64,000 nucleotides of DNA, taken from the NCBI RefSeq assembly GCF_012933555.1, contig NZ_JABBPK010000001.1, forward strand, positions 226,001 through 290,000, given 5' to 3'. This DNA comes from Niallia alba (GTDB lineage Bacteria > Bacillota > Bacilli > Bacillales > Cytobacillaceae). A model generated the notes under the pieces. The model did no database searches and was not told where the DNA came from. It saw only the letters and a list, made by a program, of their open reading frames with translations. Positions 36,040 through 45,029 of this stretch are shown in pieces (within the stretch, counting starts at the first letter, position 1; every line of letters starts with the position of its first letter). The translations under genes and the position numbers were made by a program.

Positions 36040-36264
36040 ATGTACTACTTAGACTACTTGTCCAGTTATTTTTGCGTTGTAGGTTTTCTGTGGTTCTTAA
36101 TGATCATTTGTGTAAAGTATATACCTATAATCTTGAAACAAGGAGAAGCAAAGGCTGAAAAATGGCAATTAAGACTTTTTTTACTTAGCATTCCTTCATC
36201 GTTTGTAGTTGGATACACAGTATTTCATTTTCTTAACCTATACGAGTACATGAGATTAGTTTAA
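36040..36264 (+). CDS. Two-helix small membrane protein
   Basis: The product has 74 residues, with ATAGGAGAAG before the ATG. Hydrophobic helices are at about 8-30 and 48-66 with a charged loop between (KQGEAKAEKWQLR). Unknown function. The next gene starts 16 bases downstream, so the two are probably co-transcribed. Confidence 0.55.
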   Translation: MYYLDYLSSYFCVVGFLWFLMIICVKYIPIILKQGEAKAEKWQLRLFLLSIPSSFVVGYTVFHFLNLYEYMRLV

Positions 36265-36280
36265 GAGTGAGGGATTTAAT

Positions 36281-36544
36281 GTGTTTGGGTACTTCGAAAT
36301 TCATTTAAATCGGGAGTTTGATAATTTGTTGGGGCTACCAATAGATGTTGGATTTAAAAATAACCAAAGAGTAATGTGTTTAATGGCTGACTTAAGTATA
36401 CTAGAATTGCTATTAACGAATATTAACAGGAACCAAGTAGACCAGATAATGCTACTTAGTAATAATAGTCATATAGACATTAAATATTATCAAAGGTTTA
36501 AAGAGGCTTGTAAAAGGCATAATATAGAATACGGCATTGTTTAA
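36281..36544 (+). CDS. Hypothetical protein related to the gene at 53454
   Basis: The product has 87 residues starting at a GTG behind GAGTGAGGGA. The second half (ILELLLTNINRNQVDQIMLLSN...YYQRFKEACKRHNIEYGI) follows the same pattern as the 107-residue protein at 53454 (LLESFFKFIDRTTFSRVILYD...FKYFSRLCRSYNLEFSI). The two are likely paralogues. Function unknown. Confidence 0.55.
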   Translation: MFGYFEIHLNREFDNLLGLPIDVGFKNNQRVMCLMADLSILELLLTNINRNQVDQIMLLSNNSHIDIKYYQRFKEACKRHNIEYGIV

Positions 36545-37251
36545 TAGTCTCTTCATTAATTAAATAGAAAAGTATCCTATAAAAGCAAAATAAATTTTTA
36601 AAAAAACCAAATTGGTCCTTTACAGGAAGAAAATTCTGTTGTACTATAATAATACGCAATATACATTATATGATTTCAATTTCAATTTCAATTTTAATAG
36701 TTAATTTATATTATATATATCTCTTTCTTTTTATCACTAAAAGGGAAGGTAACAACAAATATACTAAATATACCTTAAGTAAATAAGATGATGAGTTTAG
36801 TTTACAATGATGACCTAGGCTCATAATCACTGTGCATCTACATGCCTTATAAGGCAATGTTTGTTATGCGCAACCTAAGTATATGTCTGTTTATTTTTGT
36901 TCTTTCCAATATGTGATAAAAAGGAGGAGATTTTTTTATGCTGATTTTTCATACCGTCCCAAGTTAACATATCTGAATCATTGAATAAAATATGTGCAAT
37001 CTACAAGGAGTAGAGTACAAATTAAGTATTAATCTAATATTAAAAGACGGAATATTCCGAATATATAAAGAGACGAGACTTGGTTTTACTTTGCGAAGAA
37101 TATGCTGGTGAGGTTCAATTCTGTTTTGGTCACTTATCTTCAAAAGGTAAGTATAAGTTGATCGAGATTCTTGATGAATTAACAGGAAATGCTTAACGGC
37201 CAATTGATGTTAGTAAAGAATGACCCAATAAAAGACAAAGGAGACATCACT
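36545..37251. other. Gap with a microsatellite, a nine-codon frame and a gene remnant
   Basis: A TTTCAA-type hexamer repeats about four times near 36672-36690. A nine-codon frame (MLIFHTVPS) follows a perfect AAGGAGGAG site near 36921-36966 and could be a leader peptide or a new truncation. A frame ending at 37197 (VLLCEEYAGEVQFCFGHLSSKG and onwards) looks protein-like but lacks a good start, so it is probably a gene remnant. Confidence 0.35.
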
Positions 37252-37773
37252 ATGAAACAAAGAGTAAAAATGAAAGATGTTTTTAAGAAAATGACACGGG
37301 GTTTAATGTATGCAGGTGTACAATATAACGCTGTGACAAATGCCACTGAAACGGTTTTTATAATCAAAGATTACGAGTATAAGTTGAAACTATTAGCGGA
37401 CTCCCCTTTTGTTGATATTAGAGGAAGTTTGGAATATAACACAAAGGCCACAGGTTTTATCTACTTAGTAAAGTTTGGACAATCAAAAAACAGAATCTAC
37501 CATCATTGGTTTGATAAAACAATGCAAAAAAATGATTTGTTGCATCTACTAGATCAAGATAAAGTGACCTATTGTTTAGTGAACGAGAGAAATAAAATAG
37601 TTGATATTCTGGCTACACCAAATGGCACAAAAGAAATAGTGTATAAGTATCTTTCTACTATTGATCCAGTTTGGACGGTTAATGAATTTAATCAGTTAGT
37701 TAATGAAACCATGTACAAATACAAATCACTGGAAAGCATTTGGGAATATATTACTGAGAACATGGCTTCCTAA
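37252..37773 (+). CDS. Hypothetical protein
   Basis: The product has 173 residues from the ATG at 37252, well placed behind AAAGGAG; earlier in-frame starts lack a site. It is soluble, basic and mixed alpha/beta, with no known motif. It is the last intact gene before the IS3-interrupted locus. Confidence 0.55.
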   Translation: MKQRVKMKDVFKKMTRGLMYAGVQYNAVTNATETVFIIKDYEYKLKLLADSPFVDIRGSLEYNTKATGFIYLVKFGQSKNRIYHHWFDKTMQKNDLLHLLDQDKVTYCLVNERNKIVDILATPNGTKEIVYKYLSTIDPVWTVNEFNQLVNETMYKYKSLESIWEYITENMAS

Positions 37774-37867
37774 AAATGTTTTGAAGGGATAACCAGATAA
37801 ATTTCCCTTACAGTGAAGTACTAAATTTATTAATTCAAATTATTTGATATCTATGGAGGAGATTACT

Positions 37868-38116
37868 ATGCAAAAAAATGCAGTTAATAAGGTTGGTTAT
37901 ATGGTTCACTTAAGTTCAGAAAGGGATGACAGCATAGACTTAGATTTGAAACAGCAAGTATTAAGCACTTTACTAGAAAATGTTAGAGGTCTTGAAGTCG
38001 CTGAGTACCTTTCTTATAAGAGTAATCCATCAGTTGCTCAATACTTTCGGATTAACCCCCGAATTTTGGACAATAACTCTCTTATTCTTTCATTTCCTCA
38101 GTTTTTTATTTTATAG
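37868..38116 (+). pseudogene. Hypothetical gene truncated by the IS3-family element
   Basis: The ATG at 37868 follows TGGAGGAG. The first 65 or so codons look genuine (SSERDDSIDLDLKQQVLSTLL), but from about 38066 the frame enters the insertion sequence and its last residues (ILSFPQFFIL) are probably IS-encoded nonsense. A continuation may survive on the far side of the IS (39562 onward). Function unknown. Confidence 0.45.
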
Positions 38117-38281
38117 ATTTCTTTCATTATTCTTCAAAAAGGCCATGTTGCTTGACATGGAGCCTCTGCGGGCATGATTCTCCTGCCAAGAAGCCAGCTG
38201 TTTTACAACATTGGCATCGCCGAACGAGGCTATCATGCCCGCCACTCCAAATCAAGCTGATGCTTTGAATGAATACATCCA

Positions 38282-39154
38282 TTACACCCGAACCTCCTTG
38301 ATCACCAATGAATCTTGTTTTTGATAGAATTCCTTTGGTGACAAATCTAGTATACTAGAATGCATACGTCTCTCGTTGTAGAACTCCATAAAATTCATGA
38401 CTTCTTGATATGCTTCTGTGTAGGTTTCAAACTGCCATCTGGATAGGCAATCGTCCTCAAAAATGCGATGGAAAGACTCAATATGAGCATTCATATTTGG
38501 TGTTCTTGGTGGAATTCTTTCGTGCTCAATTTTGGAATCTTCACAAAACTTTTCAAAAGTATGGGAAATAAACTGCGGTCCATTGTCTGTTCGGATTACA
38601 GGTTTTTCCAATTCATCATATTGTTGGCGTTTTAATAATGCCCTTTTCAGTGTCTGTTTGACATCATCTCCAGTGCAGCTTAATCCCATATGATAGGTAA
38701 TGATGCCCCTGTCATAAACATCGATGATGGACATGACAAAGAAAAAGCGATCCTCACCTTCGATAAAGCCATATTTAATGTCAGCTTCCCATAGCTGATT
38801 AGATCTTGTAATAATGCGATTTCTTGCTAGTTTCCTAGGGTATGAGACTTTCTTTTGGCGCTGTGGGCGTAAGATGCCCAATTCTTTACAAATCCGGTAT
38901 ACTTTTTTCTTGTTAATTTTAAGTTTGTATTTTCGCCTTAAGACCTTAGTGAGTTTGCGATAACCATAGTTATAGCAATCACCGGCAATCTCTTCTAGTA
39001 GAAATTCTTTAATCTGTTCGTCTGATATCTTTTGACCGTCCTCTTGGATCGAATAACCTGGTGCTGGACGTCCCTCACTTACTTTTTTCTCCTCAACACG
39101 ATAATTCTTTTGATAATAGTATGTGGATCGAGGAATACCTATGATTTTAAGCAC
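38282..39154 (-). CDS. IS3-family transposase OrfB (DDE catalytic part)
   Basis: The product has 290 residues in its own frame. The rve integrase core is clear: LWEADIKYGF (Asp), VIRTDNGPQFIS (Asp) and NAHIESFHRIF (Glu), with a helix-turn-helix-like HTH_21 region before it. It has no convincing start of its own. It is normally made as an OrfAB fusion by -1 frameshifting at an A-rich slippery run (AAAAAAG, about 39228) near the end of orfA. Confidence 0.9.
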   Translation of the reverse strand: MLKIIGIPRSTYYYQKNYRVEEKKVSEGRPAPGYSIQEDGQKISDEQIKEFLLEEIAGDCYNYGYRKLTKVLRRKYKLKINKKKVYRICKELGILRPQRQKKVSYPRKLARNRIITRSNQLWEADIKYGFIEGEDRFFFVMSIIDVYDRGIITYHMGLSCTGDDVKQTLKRALLKRQQYDELEKPVIRTDNGPQFISHTFEKFCEDSKIEHERIPPRTPNMNAHIESFHRIFEDDCLSRWQFETYTEAYQEVMNFMEFYNERRMHSSILDLSPKEFYQKQDSLVIKEVRV

Positions 39155-39192
39155 CTTTGAAATCGAGTAGCCTTTTTGAATCCATTTGTTAG

Positions 39193-39504
39193 CTACTTCA
39201 TGCTTTTCAGCAAGTGAGGGTTTTTCTTTTTTATAAGATCCCTCAGGATCGCTATTTCAAGGTCTTTTTCACCTAATAACATTTTAAGTTTTTCATTTTC
39301 TTTGGATAATTCTTTGGAGTCTATATCTGGCAGCACAGCCACATCTACTTCACCAAATTTACCATCTTTGTATTCACGAACCCAGCGACTAACCATATTG
39401 GGATTCAGATCATACCGGCGAGCTACAAGGGTATTCTTCCCTGTGTCTTGGGCTTCCTTGATGACTTGTAATTTAAATTCTTTAGAATGTTTTATTCGTT
39501 TCAT
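39193..39504 (-). CDS. IS3-family OrfA (DNA-binding helix-turn-helix protein)
   Basis: The product has 103 residues with AAGGAGG before the ATG. An N-terminal helix-turn-helix (KEFKLQVIKEA...VARRYDLNPNMVSRWVREY) is followed by a leucine-zipper-like helix (KENEKLKMLLGEKDLEIAILRDL). It provides end binding and joins OrfB by frameshift. Confidence 0.9.
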   Translation of the reverse strand: MKRIKHSKEFKLQVIKEAQDTGKNTLVARRYDLNPNMVSRWVREYKDGKFGEVDVAVLPDIDSKELSKENEKLKMLLGEKDLEIAILRDLIKKKNPHLLKSMK

Positions 39505-39561
39505 GATGTCAGCCTCCTTGGTACATTAAGCAGTATAATAAATATTACTCTTATTGTCCAA

Positions 39562-39922
39562 GTTCATTTTGGGGCTTATGAGCTTTATCAGTTTATTAAG
39601 AAAGCAAAACATCTACACGATTGCCGTTCAGGATCGTTCAATATTTAAGAAGGATATTATCAATTTGTTCATCGAAGAGGGCTTTCACTTTATTTTGATA
39701 GATGTTAATAGTAGCAAAACAAAATATCGCATTGAGGAGATTTCTAACGACGAAATGAGATCCAACCGACATAATGTAGCCAGATCAGGTAAAAGTAAAT
39801 GGAAACTATTAAGTTCTGGGTATAGAAAGGCATTGATTCATAATGAAAAGGCTGCGAAGATGTCGAATGATTTGATAAATCATTTTGAGTCTACTAATGG
39901 TATAAACGTGTCTGCCTATTGA
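39562..39922 (+). pseudogene. 3' remnant beside the IS3-family element
   Basis: A frame from about 39578 to 39922 encodes a basic, helical sequence (SIFKKDIINLFIEEGFHFILIDV). It has no good ribosome site and begins at the IS boundary, so it is probably the tail of an interrupted gene. An alternative frame (VHFGAYELYQFIKKAKHL) at the junction could be the true continuation of the gene at 37868, implying a frameshift as well. Confidence 0.35.
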
Positions 39923-39963
39923 TAAGAGGGACCATACAAAACTATTTAAGGAGATGATATTTC

Positions 39964-40401
39964 ATGGAAAACGAAACTTTTTTCACATTATTACCTGAAT
40001 CTATTAAAGGGAACAGGGTGGAAGCAAATATGGAGTTCTTAATGTATGCGACAATTGCATTCGGCTTTGCTGACAAACATAACCTTAATCTAAAAAATGC
40101 TTGTGGTGTTTCAACTTTCGAAAATGGCAGTCTAGAAAAGTACTTTTCTAAACTGAAGAGAAAGTCAACCGTATTGATAATATCACCTGCACTGGCTGCA
40201 AATCCTAAGATTCTTAATTCTTTCATAAGAAAGGATGTCACATTTAGAGTCATTGAAGGGGATTATCTAATTAAACCAAAATTATTAAAAGAACTCTGGA
40301 TAGAAGAAGCAAAAACAGCAACAGTAAAATTTCCTAATGCAGTGGACTATTTAATTAAAACCGAAGTGTTAACTGCAGAGAGAAAAGTAAATTCGATATG
40401 A
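39964..40401 (+). CDS. Hypothetical protein
   Basis: The product has 145 residues with AAGGAGATG upstream. It is a soluble alpha/beta sequence (STVLIISPALAANPKILNSFI) with no recognised family. It is in line with other small plasmid genes on the same strand. Confidence 0.55.
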   Translation: MENETFFTLLPESIKGNRVEANMEFLMYATIAFGFADKHNLNLKNACGVSTFENGSLEKYFSKLKRKSTVLIISPALAANPKILNSFIRKDVTFRVIEGDYLIKPKLLKELWIEEAKTATVKFPNAVDYLIKTEVLTAERKVNSI

Positions 40402-40523
40402 AAAATTGTCTAGTTTGTTAGAAAAATAACGATAAGTAGAAAACCGGAGAGCAAAAATATGAATTGGGATGTTATGAAATTAATCAACTTAAAAAATTGA
40501 TATCAGAAGGAGATGCTGAAATT

Positions 40524-40829
40524 ATGACGGAGATAGAAGAAACAAGGGAACCAGAAAAATTCATTTTAATTGACTGTGATCCACTGGCTCCAAGACCAAA
40601 TCGGGTTCTTAAAAAGGTCTTAAAAGGAACAGGTATTACTAGTGAAAAAGAGCCAATATTTAAGATTTTTGGAGCATGGAAATGGGATTATAGTGAGGTT
40701 GATGATGAAACTTGGAATAAGGTTATTGAAACAATTGAAGAAAGGTTAGATTTAGCCTATGAAAATGGATGGGCAAGAAGGGTAAGTTGGTACCCTACAA
40801 GTAGAAAATACCAACAAAGTATCAAATAA
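40524..40829 (+). CDS. Hypothetical protein
   Basis: The product has 101 residues from the ATG at 40524, ten bases after AGAAGGAGA; earlier in-frame starts are poorly supported. A Pro-rich strand segment (FILIDCDPLAPRPNRVLKKVL) precedes a helical C terminus with several tryptophans. Unknown function. Confidence 0.5.
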   Translation: MTEIEETREPEKFILIDCDPLAPRPNRVLKKVLKGTGITSEKEPIFKIFGAWKWDYSEVDDETWNKVIETIEERLDLAYENGWARRVSWYPTSRKYQQSIK

Positions 40830-40958
40830 GCATAGTCCACTACGGGGCAGATAGTAATGGGCATTCGCTCAAATTGAATATGAAGAATGACTATCGTGCC
40901 CCAGCACTAAATCGTAAAGATAATAAGAGGTAAGTTTGAACTAGGGGAGGATTATTTA

Positions 40959-41192
40959 ATGAAAAAGAAAACAAACATTTCAACTATTTGTTGCTTAGAG
41001 ATTTTTGGGAGAAATTACAACGTAGAATTGTATCATCAGAAAGAAGACGATCCCAACGAAATGAGAAAGATATTAGATAACATTTCTATGACTATGTATC
41101 TGACAAATGCGAATAACATAAAAAAAATGAAAGATTTAATAAGAGAGATTAATTGTCCATATCTTATAGAGGTTACAACAGTTAAGATTTAA
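40959..41192 (+). CDS. Hypothetical small protein
   Basis: The product has 77 residues with GGGGAGGA before the ATG. It is basic and soluble, with Cys-Cys near the N terminus. No motif is recognised. A hairpin-like CCACTGG...CCCAGTAGTTTTT near 41292-41318 may end its transcript. Confidence 0.45.
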   Translation: MKKKTNISTICCLEIFGRNYNVELYHQKEDDPNEMRKILDNISMTMYLTNANNIKKMKDLIREINCPYLIEVTTVKI

Positions 41193-41345
41193 AATTCATT
41201 ATAAGAATTTCTTTTCATATTAAGACGGTTTTATACTGAACCTTCCGGTGAGAACAAGCACACAGAGGAAGAGTGAAGAAAAACAGCCACCCACTGGAGA
41301 TTAGCCCAGTAGTTTTTCGATATTTTTAGAGGAAGAGGTAATTAT

Positions 41346-41639
41346 ATGGACTTTGAAAATCATTTATATAGAATTATAATCGGTTCATTTATTGAAGATT
41401 TAAGAAGCGACTATAAATTGGATGATTTAACCATCATTAATGAATTTGAGAAAGAACTCGGAGCGAAGGAATCAGTTCATGCAGCAATTGAAGACTTTGA
41501 GTTGGAACGTTTATATCAACAAATTATTGAGTATTGCCCTTCTTTTAATACTCCAGATTATTGGGGTAGTCTTAGGGCAGCATTGAACTTTTATGATAGG
41601 TCAATACGCCCAACAGAAGAAGAACACTGGGAAGATTAG
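41346..41639 (+). CDS. Hypothetical small acidic protein
   Basis: The product has 97 residues with GAGGAAGAGG upstream. It is acidic and helical (FEKELGAKESVHAAIEDFELERLYQQI). No known domain. Stands alone. Confidence 0.5.
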   Translation: MDFENHLYRIIIGSFIEDLRSDYKLDDLTIINEFEKELGAKESVHAAIEDFELERLYQQIIEYCPSFNTPDYWGSLRAALNFYDRSIRPTEEEHWED

Positions 41640-41907
41640 TGATAATGGAGTGGTTTCTGCCGCTCTTTTTATTTTTCTTTTTTTGGTATGATATCTACTA
41701 TTATCATAATCGATATAAATAGTAAAATGGTTTAATTCCTGTTGTATCAGGTTTTCTCAATTGATAGTGTGTCTTTTTGGATTCTACTTGTACCGTTTTC
41801 CTAGCAAATGTACCCTTTTTAATTTATGCTAAAAGAAGGTTCGAACATATGTGCGTATAATTTAATAGTATAAGGTACTTTACTTAAGAAAACGGGAGGC
41901 TGTATTT

Positions 41908-42273
41908 ATGAAAGAACAGGACATGACCAATAGACAAATAAAAGAGTTTAAACCACGAGACCATTTTGAATTTCGTGACTGTGAATATGTTTTTATCGTC
42001 GCAAGGTTTGAAAATTTGAAGTCAATTAGTAGTTACAATAATGAAGATTATAGTTATTTTATCTACATTTTTAAGCAAGAACATAAACTTGTAGATAAAA
42101 ATACAATGGAGACAAAGGCGTTCAATGTTCTATGCTTCCACCATGTTTATCAGAACTTTGACTATCTGACTAGGAATATACTTCCGGTTGTAAAAGAGTA
42201 TATCTTAGATAAGGAATTATTATTTGACTTTATTCAACATCTAGTTGAACTTGACCCAGAATTAGTTAAGTGA
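41908..42273 (+). CDS. Hypothetical protein, paralogue of the gene at 20462
   Basis: The product has 121 residues with GGGAGGCT upstream. Shared features with the gene at 20462 are D/N-E-DYSYFIYI, a V-D-K-N-T segment, FNVLCFHH and VKEYILD. The same ACAGTAGG terminator stem follows. This conserved gene-plus-terminator unit appears at two far-apart places in the window. No function is known from the sequence. Confidence 0.65.
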   Translation: MKEQDMTNRQIKEFKPRDHFEFRDCEYVFIVARFENLKSISSYNNEDYSYFIYIFKQEHKLVDKNTMETKAFNVLCFHHVYQNFDYLTRNILPVVKEYILDKELLFDFIQHLVELDPELVK

Positions 42274-42300
42274 CAGTAGGTTAAATCCTACTGTTTTTTA
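42273..42300 (+). terminator. Rho-independent terminator
   Basis: ACAGTAGG (42273-42280) pairs with CCTACTGT (42287-42294), followed by TTTTTTATTTT. Confidence 0.88.
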
Positions 42301-42361
42301 TTTTAAAAACAAGGGTAACCTCTGGAAAATACAGATTTATAGTGATAAGGTCCTTCTGAAA

Positions 42362-42389
42362 AACAAAAAAGGGCTGAAAACCCTTTCTG
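42362..42389 (-). terminator. Terminator of the PAS receptor gene
   Basis: On the minus strand AAAGGG and CCCTTT enclose a seven-base loop and run into TTTTGTTTTT. Confidence 0.65.
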
Positions 42390-42392
42390 TCC

Positions 42393-43217
42393 TTATCTAG
42401 CAACACCTTCAAATTCTTCTATAACCTTGTTAAATCTGGATTGGGTTACTAAGATTACTTTTTGTAAGTCATCTGTTATTTTGCTAACCTTTTCTACTTC
42501 TCTTGTAATATTTTCTACATTCGTATTCACATTTTTAATGGCATCATCAACATTGCCAGCCAATTTTCGTACTTCATCAGCCACAACTTTAAAACCTCGT
42601 CCATGCTCTCCCACACGCGCTGCTTCGATAGCAGCATTTAATGCCAACACATTCGTTTGTGTAGAAATATTGCGTATGATTTTAGTTATTTCAGTTATTA
42701 AATCAGTCTGTTTCTTTAGTGATTCAACTGCATGGAGTTTTTCTTTAGAATTTTCAACAACCATATTTACTAATTCTATTGGCATATCCTTTAATTGAGA
42801 AATGATTTTTATCGTGTTATTTTCACGTTCTGTAATATCGGTTGCTATTTTAAGAACAGCATCAACTTTTCCCTCCTCATTTAAAATTGGAATATAGGTG
42901 GCTTCTAACCAAAGTAAATTGCCTGCTTTACCGATCCTTTGAATCTTTTGTTGAAACTTTTCCCCTTTTCCAAGGTTTTCCCATAATTCTTCATATTCTC
43001 TGCTGTTTCTGAATTCAACAGTACAAAATTGTTTATGTTGCATATTTTTCATTTCATTAACTGTATATCCCAAAGTTTTTGAGAAATTTTCATTTACCCA
43101 AATAACTTCTCTATTTAAATTAAATTCTATCATGGCTAGATTTGACTCTTGTGCGGCTAAAATAGATGTTTTATCTAAAATTTGAGTGCTTATATTAATA
43201 CTTGAAGAAATGGCCAT
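42393..43217 (-). CDS. Soluble PAS-domain methyl-accepting chemotaxis-type protein
   Basis: The product has 274 residues and no membrane helix. An N-terminal PAS domain (about 22-130, [13 protein letters not shown]...ATDITEREN) senses a small ligand or redox state. The C-terminal half holds the conserved receptor hairpin tip that binds CheA/CheW ([36 protein letters not shown], here named by its ends only). It is much shorter than usual receptors, resembling aerotaxis-type cytoplasmic transducers. It is single-gene with its own terminator. Confidence 0.85.
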   Translation of the reverse strand: MAISSSINISTQILDKTSILAAQESNLAMIEFNLNREVIWVNENFSKTLGYTVNEMKNMQHKQFCTVEFRNSREYEELWENLGKGEKFQQKIQRIGKAGNLLWLEATYIPILNEEGKVDAVLKIATDITERENNTIKIISQLKDMPIELVNMVVENSKEKLHAVESLKKQTDLITEITKIIRNISTQTNVLALNAAIEAARVGEHGRGFKVVADEVRKLAGNVDDAIKNVNTNVENITREVEKVSKITDDLQKVILVTQSRFNKVIEEFEGVAR

Positions 43218-43563
43218 AGGTATATACCCCTCTATTAGAAATATTTTTAGTTTAATTATAATAGTTGTTTATACCTATATGAAACTTTTTTAAAATAAAT
43301 ATCTTAATAAGTTGAAAAAGAATCAATACCCATAGCAATAGAGTAATGCCTATTGATATACAGTAAAGTGACTTCAAATAATCGATTCATAATATCTTAT
43401 AAGATTTCCATCAAAATGCTTTTCGTTGCAAATATGCTGTTATCTTCCTGATGTTACCCGTAATAAGACTAAAATCCTGCTATTTTTTATTTAAAAAAAC
43501 AAGGTTATTAACTGCCTGAGTGGAAGATGACTATAAAATATCTATACGAAAGAAGGATAGGAA
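43218..43563. other. Divergent intergenic region
   Basis: AT-rich. It should hold divergent promoters for the PAS receptor and the gene at 43564. I see no repeat, RNA or further gene. Confidence 0.3.
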
Positions 43564-43869
43564 ATGGACTTAAGAAAAGAGCCAAGTTTTATACATACTG
43601 ATGAAAGAATGGTTTTGGCTGAATGTGACAATTATTATGTCGCTGTGGTTAAATTGGATCAACAACGTGAAAGGGATCAAAAATATGCGGTTATTCTTAC
43701 AGAAGATATATCTTTAAGGGAACAACGCGATATTTTGGCTAAACGATTTTGTCAAAATAATCTTCTCATGTATTTTGTCAGAACAATAATCCCAGAGTAC
43801 TTTTTAGAAAGAAAGATGATTAATGAGGTATATAAGGCGATATACCGCTTTGTATATCAGGTGAAATAA
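43564..43869 (+). CDS. Hypothetical protein, possible distant member of the 20462/41908 family
   Basis: The product has 101 residues with AAGGATAGG before the ATG. It has the same general plan as the other two (short strands, then an I-I-P-E-Y-F-L helix end), but similarity is weak. A strong terminator follows (43871-43906). Confidence 0.5.
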   Translation: MDLRKEPSFIHTDERMVLAECDNYYVAVVKLDQQRERDQKYAVILTEDISLREQRDILAKRFCQNNLLMYFVRTIIPEYFLERKMINEVYKAIYRFVYQVK

Positions 43870-43870
43870 C

Positions 43871-43906
43871 AGCGAGCATTATCTATTAATGCTTGCTTTT
43901 TTTTGA
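43871..43906 (+). terminator. Rho-independent terminator
   Basis: AGCGAGCATT pairs with AATGCTTGCT (one G-T pair), followed by eight T. Confidence 0.88.
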
Positions 43907-44110
43907 AATTAGTGGAATAAAGAAATTATTGAAATCGTAGGATTTATTCGTTAAAAGGCGAATATTATCCCATATATAATTGAGCCTATCCAACGGAATA
44001 CTAAATTGTCAGTTTCATAAAGTATTAAAGTGGATTGGAAAATATGGGAAGAATGGATAAAGGATATTATAATAAAATTAATTACTGACAGTTTTTAATG
44101 GGGGGATAAT

Positions 44111-44968
44111 ATGGGGAAAAATAATGAATTACATGCTTTTTTATTAAACAAAGCGTCCCAATTAACAGAAGAATGGTATAACTCTTTAGATAAAAACGAT
44201 CCTACAGGAGTTTATTCATCTTCAGATCCAAAAGTAATAAAAACATTAAAAGAACAGAATTTTGAATTTCATTTAAATTTATGTGAGATCTTCATTGAAG
44301 AAGATGCACTAATGCTCCAAAAGTTTAATACTTGGGTTCAAAAGGTCGCAAGGGACAAAGAGCATTTAAACACTCCAATACATTTTATTATTAGAGAATT
44401 CATAAGGGTTAGGAAACAGTATCTTGAATTTATTGAAGAATTTGTCTCTGAAAATGAAGGGGATATTGATAATCAAATAGAAAAGTGGAATGAAATGATC
44501 ATTGATGCTTTTGATTTTGCGATACTTCAATTTTCGGAAGAGACTCACAAATATTCAAGTAGCCAATTGGAAGCACAACAAGAAATGATTAATGAATTAA
44601 GTTCGCCTATTATTACTTTAAATAATGACATGGCTTTATTACCATTAGTTGGGGATATTGATACTGCAAGAGCAAAATTCATTATTGAAAGCACATTAAA
44701 TCAATGTGCTGATAAAGGTATCACTGACCTATTTATAGATTTATCAGGTGTAGTAATGGTTGATACCCTCGTAGCACAAAGAATTTTTCATTTGATAGAG
44801 GCTCTAAGACTTATAGGAGTGACGACAATCATATCGGGCATAAGACCAGAAATTGCACAAACTGCTGTACAACTAGGGCTCTCCTTTAACAACATTATCA
44901 CAAAATCAACCCTTTCACAGGCAATTACATTTAAGACTGAAAAATCGATAGTAAGTAGGCAAATGTGA
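44111..44968 (+). CDS. RsbR-type stressosome protein with STAS domain
   Basis: The product has 285 residues. The N-terminal half (1-150) is a helical, acidic domain like the non-haem globin-type sensor of RsbR paralogues. The C-terminal STAS domain (about 165-280) has the family signs: SPIITLNNDMALLPLVGDID, FIDLSGVVMVDT and RLIGVTTIISGIRPEIA. In Bacillus such proteins build the stressosome that controls sigma-B via RsbT. No RsbS or RsbT gene is nearby, so it would join a host complex. GGGGGGATAAT precedes the ATG. Confidence 0.88.
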   Translation: MGKNNELHAFLLNKASQLTEEWYNSLDKNDPTGVYSSSDPKVIKTLKEQNFEFHLNLCEIFIEEDALMLQKFNTWVQKVARDKEHLNTPIHFIIREFIRVRKQYLEFIEEFVSENEGDIDNQIEKWNEMIIDAFDFAILQFSEETHKYSSSQLEAQQEMINELSSPIITLNNDMALLPLVGDIDTARAKFIIESTLNQCADKGITDLFIDLSGVVMVDTLVAQRIFHLIEALRLIGVTTIISGIRPEIAQTAVQLGLSFNNIITKSTLSQAITFKTEKSIVSRQM

Positions 44969-45029
44969 AAAAAGAAACTTTTAAAAAAAAGAAGGTATCA
45001 GGCACCTTTTACATAAATGTATAAGTATC

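Larger units (their letters stand above)
38066..39561 (-). mobile_element. IS3-family insertion sequence
   Basis: An 11-base inverted repeat TTGGACAATAA (38066-38076) / TTATTGTCCAA (39551-39561) bounds about 1.5 kb with an orfA-orfB pair. No short target duplication is visible at these bounds, so the exact ends are tentative. A GC-rich hairpin, GCGGGCATGA/TCATGCCCGC (38168-38241), lies between orfB and the left end and may serve as terminator. Confidence 0.6.
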
